This document shows, piece after piece, positions 56,231 to 64,000 of a DNA stretch of 64,000 nucleotides (positions are counted from its first letter, which is position 1; each line of letters starts with the position of its first letter). Below the pieces are notes generated by a model that saw only the letters and a list, made by a program, of their open reading frames with translations, was not told the DNA's origin and made no database searches. A program made the position numbers and the translations under genes. This DNA comes from Euphorbia lathyris (Eukaryota; Streptophyta; Magnoliopsida; Malpighiales; Euphorbiaceae). The DNA is taken from positions 39,837,501 through 39,901,500 of the forward strand of contig NC_088918.1 of the NCBI RefSeq assembly GCF_963576675.1, written 5' to 3'.

Positions 56231-59200
56231 ATGCAGGTAAGCCTGAGATGTGCCGAGAAGTCAAAGATGTGGTATATTGACAGCGCATGCTCAAGGCATA
56301 TGACTGGTGATGAAACTCAGTTCATCACGTTTGAGTGTAAACGAGGAGGAAGTGTAAGTTTTGGAGACAACAAGAAGGGTAAGATAGTAGGGTCAGGATC
56401 CATCGGAGGTAATCCTACTATTGAATCTGTCTCCCTAGTCAGCGGACTCAAATATAACTTACTCAGCGTAGCTCAGCTATGTGACAATGGGAGAAAAGTT
56501 ATATTTGATGCTACTGGATGTAAAATATACGAGGGTAAAACAAGTGAGTTAATCTTAACTGCTCCTCTCATAGATAATGTCTTTATGCTAGACTTAGAGA
56601 AAAAGTTTTCAAAAACTATGTGCTTAGTATCAAAGGAAGAGAATTCCTGGCTATGGCACAGGAGACTTGGTCATGTAAGCATGGACCTCCTGGCCAAACT
56701 AGCAAGAAAGCAATTGGTTGAGGGACTGCCTGAACTTAAATTTGAAAAAGATCAATTATGCCACGCTTGCCAAGCTGGAAAACAAACCAAACAATCTTTT
56801 CACAGCAAAAATATTGTCTCAACTAAGCGTCCGTTAGAGTTACTACACTTGGATCTCTTCAGTCCAGTCCAGCCGCTGAGTCTGGGTGGAAGAAGATTTT
56901 CCTTGGTCATTGTAGATGACTTCTCTCGGTACACGTGGGTCATCTTGCTGACCAGCAAAGATGAGACCTTTGAGACATTTTCAAATTTGGTTAGAAAAAT
57001 TGAAAATGATAAAGACCTAAAATTAGCTCACATCCGTAGTGATAATGGTGGAGAATTCAAAAACCAAAAGTTTGTTGAATTCTGTGAAGCCAGCGGCATT
57101 GACCACAATTTTTCTGCTCCTAGAACACCTCGACAAAATGGGGTTGTAGAAAGGAAGAACAGAACTCTGGTTGAAATAGTCAGGACAATGTTGGATGAGC
57201 ATAGGCTTCCAAAGTATTTTTGGGGAGAGGTTGTTAACACAGCATGCTATATTCTTAATAGGGCTCTAGTTAGACCTATACTCAAGAAAACCCCCTATGA
57301 ACTTTGGAAAGGACGAAAGCCCAATATTGGATACTTTCGTGCCTTTGGCTGTAAATGTTTTATTTTAAATACCAAAGATAGCTTAGCAAAGTTTGACTCA
57401 AAAGCTGATGAGGCTATCTTTTTGGGCTACTCAACAAACAGCAAAGCATACAGAGTTTTTAATAAGCAAACTCAAGTTTTAGAAGAGTCAGTACATGTAG
57501 AGTTCGACGAAACTAACCCTGCAGGTAGATACCAGCCGCTGACCGAAGATGATCCACACTCAGTAACCACCGCTGACCAAGAACCAGCTACTGAGTCATT
57601 CACGAAAAGGCTGACCAAGAGTAAGAGTGAACCAAAAATTACTTTTACTGACCCATCTACTTCTGCAGAGATTGTTGAAACACAGACAGCACAAGACATA
57701 AATCTACCTAAAGAGATAAGGATTCCAAGAGGGCACTCAGAAAGTGCAATCCTTGATTCTGCTGGGAATACCCTGATGACGAGGAATCAACTCAGGAAGT
57801 ACCTCAGCAATGTTGCTTTCGTCTCAGTTCAAGAACCGAAGAATTTCGCTGAAGCTGAGTACGATGAATTCTGGATAAACCCAATGCAAGAGGAGCTCGA
57901 TCAATTCAGAAGAAACGATGTATGGGAGCTAGTGCCTCATCCAAAGAGTCAAAAGACCATTGGAACAAGATGGGTCTTCAGGAACAAGATGGATGAACAA
58001 GGGAATATAGTCAGGAACAAAGCAAGGCTTGTAGCTCAGGGCTACAGTCAGCAAGAAGGTATTGACTACGGTGAGACCTTTGCCCTAGTGGCAAGGCTAG
58101 AGGCAATTAGAATTCTATGTGCATATGCATCTTACATGAACTTTAAATTATTCTAAATGGATGTCAAAAGTGCATTTCTTAATGGAGTTATAAACGAGGA
58201 GGTTTATGTTAATCAACCTCCAGGTTTTGAGGACCATAAATTCCCTAACCACGTTTATAAACTCAAAAAAGCTCTGTACGGCCTCAAGCAAGCACCACGT
58301 GCTTGGTATGAGAGGCTGACCAGTTTCCTGCTGACTAGAAATTACGTCAGGGGCAAAGCTGATACAACCTTATTCATTAAGAGAAAGGGTAAAGATACCC
58401 TGCTGGCCCAAATTTATGTTGATGATATAATATTTGGTGCAACTAACGAATCAATGTGCAAGGAGTTTAGCAAACAAATGCAGACTGAGTTTGAAATGTC
58501 CATGATGGGAGAACTTAGCTTCTTCCTCGGTCTTCAAATTAAACAAGGAAAGAATGGCATCTTCATCAGTCAAGCCAAATATGCCAAGGAGATATTAAAG
58601 AAATATGACTTGGAGAATTGCAAGCCAATATCCACTCCTATGGGCACTGACACTATCCTCTGCGCTGACGAGAATGGTAAGTCAGTAGACAGCAAATTAT
58701 ATCAAGGTATGATAGGCTCTCTACTTTACTTAACAGCCAGTAGACCGGACATTCAGTTTTCAGTATGCTACTGTGCTAGATATCAATCTAACCCTAAGGA
58801 ATCTCATTACATTGCTGTAAAAAGAATCCTTAGATATTTGCAAAGCTCAGTGAACGCAGGTTTATGATATCCAAATACTCATGATTTCACACTCATCGGA
58901 TACACTGATGCTGACTATGGACGGGATAAGCTAGAACGTAAAAGCACCTCTGGAGGATGTCACTTCTTAGGAAGCTGTCTTGTATCCTGGTTCAGCAAAA
59001 AGCAGGCGTCAGTAGCCTTGTCTACCACTGAAGCTGAGTACATTGCTGCTGGTCACTGTGTTGCTCAAGTCCTATGGATTAAGCAACAGCTTGAAGACTA
59101 TGGTGTTCAAACAAAGACAATTGAAGTCAAATGTGACAACAAAAGTGCAATTGATCTCTCAAAGAACCCAATTCAACACAGCAGAATGAAGCATGTCAGC

Positions 59201-59362
59201 ATCAGACATCACTTCATTAGAGACCATGTACTCAAAGGTGAGATCAAGCTGACCTTTGTCCCAACGGACGAACAGCTTGCTGATATCTTCACGAAGCCAC
59301 TGGCTCGTGAGCAGTTCAGCATACTGAGAGAAGCTATTGGTATGTTTAATCCTCTTCAGTAA
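56231..59362 (+). pseudogene. Copia Pol (PR, INT, RT, RNase H) with two stops
   Basis: One reading frame throughout, broken by TAA at 58154-58156 and TGA at 58865-58867. Both are transition-type changes. Protease: WYIDSACSRHMTG. Integrase: WLWHRRLGHVSMDLLAKL, CHAC (HHCC), then LHLDLFSPVQ, IRSDNGGEF and NGVVERKNRT (DDE). [33 protein letters not shown] and [13 protein letters not shown]. RNase H: LIGYTDADYGRD, LSTTEAEYIAAGHCVAQVLW and VKCDNKSAIDLS, ending DIFTKPLAREQF. All active-site residues are visible, so the element died recently through these stops. YVDDIIFG is typical of the SIRE/Tork side of copia. Confidence 0.9.
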
Positions 59363-59824
59363 ATTCCTGAACTAAATGAATATGCATGCTGAGTGAATTT
59401 CTATGCTGAATGATTGTTTTTGCTGTGTACTCATTGAAATTAATTAAACAGCAAATACTGAGTAAACTTGCACACTGAGTAAGTTAGTCTTAAACTTAGA
59501 AATCATCCGTTTAATGCAATACTGACCACTCAGAATATCAAACGCTTGGCATTCTAAACGCTGAGTGTTAGATCCGTTAGAATAATTGCAAAAGCACGCG
59601 TATAGACACCTAGGATGACGTACGCGTCGAATGTGTCATAAATGCCAGGATTATTGTCGGTTCACAATCCCGAGGCAAAACTGACACATGGATTCGATAA
59701 GATCCATTCCTCACCTCTATAAATAATGGGTAATTCCCCATTTTTATTCTTTACGCTTATCGAACTCTCTGGCAAAGAAATACTTTCTCTCTAAAAACCT
59801 CTCTAAGCTTTCCCATCCTCAACA
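59363..59824 (+). promoter_or_regulatory. Pol-to-env spacer with a TATA box
   Basis: 462 bp without a frame. CTATAAATAA at 59717-59726 closely resembles the LTR TATA (CTATAAATAG) and sits about 100 bp before the ATG of the env-like frame, followed by a CT-rich leader. A separate promoter for the third ORF is possible; no transcript data here. Confidence 0.45.
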
Positions 59825-62689
59825 ATGACTAAGGTTTCCTACAACATCTCCGGTGCTAGCCACTCTAAGCCCAGCTCCGATGACACTTCCAGGCAAACCT
59901 CTGTGCCGGAACCTACAAGAAATCCTCCCACACCCAGCAAAGGAAAAGCTGGCCATTCCTCTTCTGGTAAGGGCAATAATGTCAGGACCTACACAAAGGT
60001 CTTCGAAAACGTACGGGAATGGAAGGTTGAGCCCTCAAGATGGGTATCTGAAGCTTTCGTACAGAACGAACAACCCTTCTGTGAGTGGATTTCACAGAAT
60101 GGATGGACCGAGTTGTTCTCGATTAGGGATCCCACCTACCCTGACCTGGTAAAGGAGTTTTACCACAACCTCCGCATTGCAAATGACAATCCTGACTATC
60201 TGTGTACAGTGGTGAAAGAGAAAACCATCTTTATCAACCCTCTCTACTTAGGAAATCTGCTCAAATTAAAAACTGAGGGAGCAAGGCTGAGGAGATCTGG
60301 AGATCAGGATGGCACTGGGTATGCAATCAACTTCTGCAAACCTGAGGGCCACTCAGGAGAAGTCTCAGCTTCATCTATGGGTCAGCACCAGAAGATGGCT
60401 CATTATCTGCTGACCTATTTCATCTATATGAAGATCAACTGCACTACCTCAGCAACGAACTTCGAGCAATGCTTTATATGGCATATGCTGACGTACACAC
60501 CAATCAATATGCCAGTCTTTCTTGTTGCTGGCTTCCTTCGAAGTACTTTCACATTGAGGCTAGGATCGCTCATCACCAGAATCCTACTTGACCACAAAGT
60601 TGATCTCGAAGGTGAGGAGAAGACTCGAGGATCTGAGATCACAGCGGCTTCGCTGAGAGCATTAAAATTCGGACAACCTTTGAAGAAAGGTAAAGCTGCT
60701 GCTGCTGAACAGCAAGCTGAGGGAACTGATGTCCCAAAGAAAGGGAGAAGGACTAATGCCCCAGCTTCCCGAAAAAGAAAAACTACTGAGACTCCTTCCA
60801 AAGATGTTGAGTCTCCAGCTAAAAGGCAGAAGTCAGCTGGTAAGTCAGCTGAGAAACGAAGCAGGCAAGGTGAGCCTGGAACTGAGGAAACTACTGAGCA
60901 ACCTCAGAAGAAGCAGAAGCCTTCTACACTGACTCCTTTAGACGCCATACCTACTGACTTTGTTGTACCGGGTGACTCTCACTTCACCCAATGTCAAGGT
61001 AATGTAGCTGAGTCTAAAGAAGATGAGGTGCATTTGGATGATCAGTTCATTGCATAGGTTGAGGAAGAACTTGATGGTGATAGTACAGAAGAAGAAGAAG
61101 AAGAAGAAGAGGCCAGCGGTCAGGATGACGCTGAGGACTCTGAGGAGACAGCCAGTGAACATGAGACTGAGCAGGCCAATGCTGGGTTGGCTGCTGGAGA
61201 TGAGCAAGTACTTGACCAACATAATGTTGATCCAGTCCAAGAGCAAGTTGACCAGCCTCATGATGAGCAACAAGAATCTTCACCTTCTCACTCAGGAGAT
61301 CCTAGTCAAACTGTCACTCCACCTCGTAGAAGAAGAAAGTTGGTTAAGTCCAGTGAGAAGCCTGTCAGTGAACCTCCTGTGCCACCACCAACTCTTCCTG
61401 ACTTTGTCATTTCAAAGACAACCAAGGACCCCTCCTCAGTTAAGCTCAAATTTTTCAAACGCCAACCAACTTCTACTACATCGGCGTCCTTAGAAAAGCA
61501 AACCTCTGTTTCTTCTCAACAGGAACATGCCGACCAAAATGCCTCTGCCACCTCAACAAGTCAGGTTGAGCCGATTACTGTTCATGCTATTACTCCAAGC
61601 ATGGTGCTGACTCCAAACATATCCGCCCCCGTCAGCACCGACAGTATTCGAGTTACTACTTCTCCAACTCATCTCTCTGCCGATCAATCAACTATACTTG
61701 AAACTCAAGTGCAGATTGAAAACGTCATTCCAGTCACTGACCAGGTCACTCCTTTCACTCCTCTTCCTACCGGTCACACTGATGTTGCTGAAGGATCTCA
61801 GAGTTATCTCAATGCCACTGAGTCTGGCAAGCGTATAATCGACTCAGTGCAAGCTCTGATCAGAGACCTTCAACAGTCCACTCCTCCTGCTGCTGAGTCT
61901 TCATCTATTGAGACCACTCAGCTCTCCCAGGTCACTCAGCTTCTCAACGAAGTTAAGGGACTCAAGGACTTGCTGAATATCCTCATTTCCTATCAAGGAC
62001 AGCAAGCTAAGCAGGATTCAATCGCCAAGCTGGCTGAGATACAGCTGACAACTGTGCAACACTTGAACTCTTTACACCAACTAGTTCAGAACTTGTCAGC
62101 TGTGAACCCCGACTATGCCACTTCATCTGAAATCAAGATGCTCTTTGCTCAGCTTCACACCGAGCAACTCAAGACAAATGAGCAAATGGTTTCTTACAAT
62201 CAGTGCTCAGTGGAGCAAATTGGTGAGGCTATTCGCTTGCTAAATCTGAATAAGCAAGAGATGGATACTGACGCAATGAAACAGAATGAGATGCTGTCTA
62301 TCACACGCCAAACCTTCAACCACATTCGTCATACCAATATTCAACGTCAGTATTACGACACAGCTCTTTTAAAGACCTTTCACCAAGTCATTGCTGGTCT
62401 TACTGAAGCACTCATCTGGCAAGGCAAATCTCAGGCGTTTGTCGTCAACATGATCAGCGCTGCTAACCTCAACATACCCGAAGAGGTATCAGCTGATGGA
62501 GTTGCAATTTTTGACGGCGTCAATGAAAGCGCTGAGAAACTTAAGGAGCTGTCCCAAGAACTGACTCGAGCTGTCTTAACTGATGCCTTCAGACTTCCTC
62601 CTCCTGATGCTGACAAAACGGGGGAGAAAGAACAAGCAGCTAGAGCTCAGCATGAGCGAAGTCAGTCTCAACACAAGAAAAAGAAATAG
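59825..62689 (+). pseudogene. Env-like third ORF of the SIRE-type element (one stop)
   Basis: Two frames (59825-61057 and 61187-62689) are in the same phase, separated by a single TAG at 61055-61057, with the frame open from 61058 on. The first part has WVSEAFVQNEQPFCEWISQN and a folded domain to about residue 270, then long K/E/P-rich low-complexity stretches, an EEEEEEEE run near 61088, and a C-terminal helical part (about residues 670-955) rich in Gln and Leu that may form coiled coils. I see no signal peptide or convincing membrane segment, so the name env-like reflects position in SIRE elements and not demonstrated function. Confidence 0.6.
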
Positions 62690-63132
62690 ATAGGCTAGCT
62701 CAGTATAGACTAAGTCAGATGTAATCTATATGCCTTATCTATAAGTTTTGTTGTGTACACATTGACTACTATCAATATATCATACCTGCATCTTTAATTT
62801 TATTCCTGAGTTATGATATATGTTACTGTGTACTGAGTCATTATGTATCTTCAATTAAATCAGCTATGTTTAATACTTATAAAACTTATTGACTGAATCA
62901 AATGCTGATAACATGTTTGACATTGACCTATGTGTTTATAAAACATTGTCTGTTAAGAACTCATTGAACAACAAATTACTCAGCGCATTCTATATGATTA
63001 AACCTTCCGCTTAATACTGAGTAAATAGAATATGTTGAAAAAGCTGACCTATATCTGAAAACTGACCTTAGACTTACTCAATTAAACCTTTAAATGTTTA
63101 GAGTTAAACTAAGTCAGTAGCTCAACCCTTAC

Positions 63133-63228
63133 GGGGGAGTTTGCTAAGTTATACTAGGTCAACTATCATGGGGGAGCTCAATACTGAGTTCCTCGCTGAA
63201 TAGTTTTGCCAACATCAAAATGGGGGAG
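63133..63228 (+). promoter_or_regulatory. Three purine tracts before the 3' LTR
   Basis: GGGGGAG occurs at about 63133, 63170 and 63222, the last (AAATGGGGGAGTT) abutting the LTR. Repeated purine tracts before the 3' LTR are known in SIRE-type elements. Confidence 0.7.
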
Positions 63229-63230
63229 TT

Positions 63231-64000
63231 TGTTGAAACACCTTTCCACATAATTTTGATTTGACAAAATTGTTTAAGTATAATTGAAATACATATTCTA
63301 AACACACTAAGTTTAAATGCTTTGATTTATTCTACTAATGTGTTTGTTCAATGTTGAGTTAAAATTGTTTATAAGACACAAGAATTAAAAGGCCCAAGCC
63401 CAATACGAAAGTCAAGGCCCAAGTCAAACAACTCAGTGCAACTCGGCCCGCGTTTGTTGAAACGTTGTCGCTTTGGACAAAACGCAACTCAGCAAGAGAA
63501 GGATCTAGAAGACCTTCGGGAACAACTTCAAGATGAAGCTGCTGAGTAGACTCGACAAAGCGTACAAGACAGCAGCTGGCTAATGAAAACTTCCAGGCAA
63601 AGTATTTCTACTTTGGGTAAAGTTCAGACGACACAGTATGCTGTCTAGTTGACTTTACCATAAAAGGAGAGACAGTCTGCTGAGCTGACCGAGGACAGAA
63701 GATACACAAATCTGATTGGCCGAGAGCTCTGAGCAAGTCAGGATGACAACGACAGGAAGCCGTTTCCCTCCAACGGTTATTTCGAAATTCGAAATGACCG
63801 ATGCCCAGACGTCTCTATAAATAGTGCCATCGGAAGCTTCATTCAACAATAGAACTTGATCAAGCCATTACGCTGACCAAATTCCTACACAAGTTCTGCA
63901 AGCAAAGAAGCAAAGCTAATCTTACACTACATTTCATATATTTGTGTAAAAGTCTAGAGTGATTATTTCAATCGTCTAAAGTGTCTTAGCAAATCATTGT
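63231..64000 (+). repeat. 3' LTR of the SIRE-type element (cut by window end)
   Basis: Begins TGTTGAAACACC and follows the solo LTR base by base with rare changes. It should end about 570 bp beyond the window if full length (solo LTR 1341 bp). Confidence 0.9.

Larger units (their letters stand above)
53410..64000 (+). mobile_element. SIRE/Maximus-type copia element, 5'-truncated LTR, runs off the window
   Basis: Truncated 5' LTR (53410-54423), primer site at 54426, gag (54486-56225), pol (56231-59362), env-like frame (59825-62689), triple purine tracts, and a 3' LTR from 63231 past the right edge. Size, gag length, the extra frame after pol, and pol signatures fit the SIRE/Maximus lineage (inference from memory). 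Damage is light: two stops in pol and one in the env-like frame. LTRs look almost identical, so it is young. Loss of the first roughly 325 bp of the 5' LTR removes the left terminus, so it cannot be a substrate for a new full cycle as it stands. Confidence 0.88.

Overview
The window looks like nuclear DNA of a dicot plant. It is AT-rich, has intron-split genes with GT/AG borders, carries plant-type LTR retrotransposons primed by initiator tRNA-Met (TGGTATCAGAGC), and contains an Au-type SINE, a LINE, MULE and hAT elements, nuclear tRNA-His genes and a plastid rRNA fragment. I cannot name the species. Three ordinary genes are visible: a 12-exon atypical (pseudo)kinase on the minus strand (26647-30453), a class A1 heat-shock factor on the plus strand (38078-41580, two coding exons), and a 7-exon vacuolar Qa-SNARE of the SYP22 type on the minus strand (45763-49200). 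Almost everything else is mobile DNA in various states of decay.

Layout. 1-12.9 kb: a LINE tail, several small inverted-repeat elements, an LTR fragment, a decayed hAT transposase (ZMYM1/TTF type), two adjacent MULEs (the second holding gene fragments, one of HD-ZIP IV type), a third MULE with a 9-bp target duplication, a nuclear copy of plastid 23S rRNA, a small MULE-type MITE, tRNA-His, and a hAT MITE with an 8-bp duplication. 12.95-20.57 kb: a minus-strand LINE whose reverse transcriptase is split by a 3.2-kb gag-only LTR retrotransposon with a TGAAG duplication. 20.87 kb: a second tRNA-His copy. 21.4-26.4 kb: a short decayed Ty3/gypsy chromovirus. 26.6-30.5 kb: the kinase-like gene, with a solo LTR in one intron. 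30.7 kb: a LINE RNase H remnant. 32.4-37.5 kb: a decayed Ty1/copia element. 37.6 kb: a SINE with an 18-bp duplication, just upstream of the heat-shock factor. 44 kb: a second decayed hAT transposase. 49.45-51.26 kb: an unclassified 1.8-kb element. 52.0-64 kb: a solo LTR followed by a young SIRE/Maximus-type copia element with an env-like open frame. Its 3' LTR runs off the right edge.

The strongest candidate for something undescribed is the 49.45-51.26 kb element. It is flanked by an exact 13-bp direct repeat, carries a 33-bp-period tandem array near each end (five units left, six right), has a large hairpin in the left array, a 20-bp array beside it, and a clean two-exon gene for an acidic/basic 154-residue protein that I do not recognise. 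Next in interest are the possible gene-capturing MULE (7052-8314), the nested gag-only element, and a TATA box just ahead of the env-like frame in the SIRE element.
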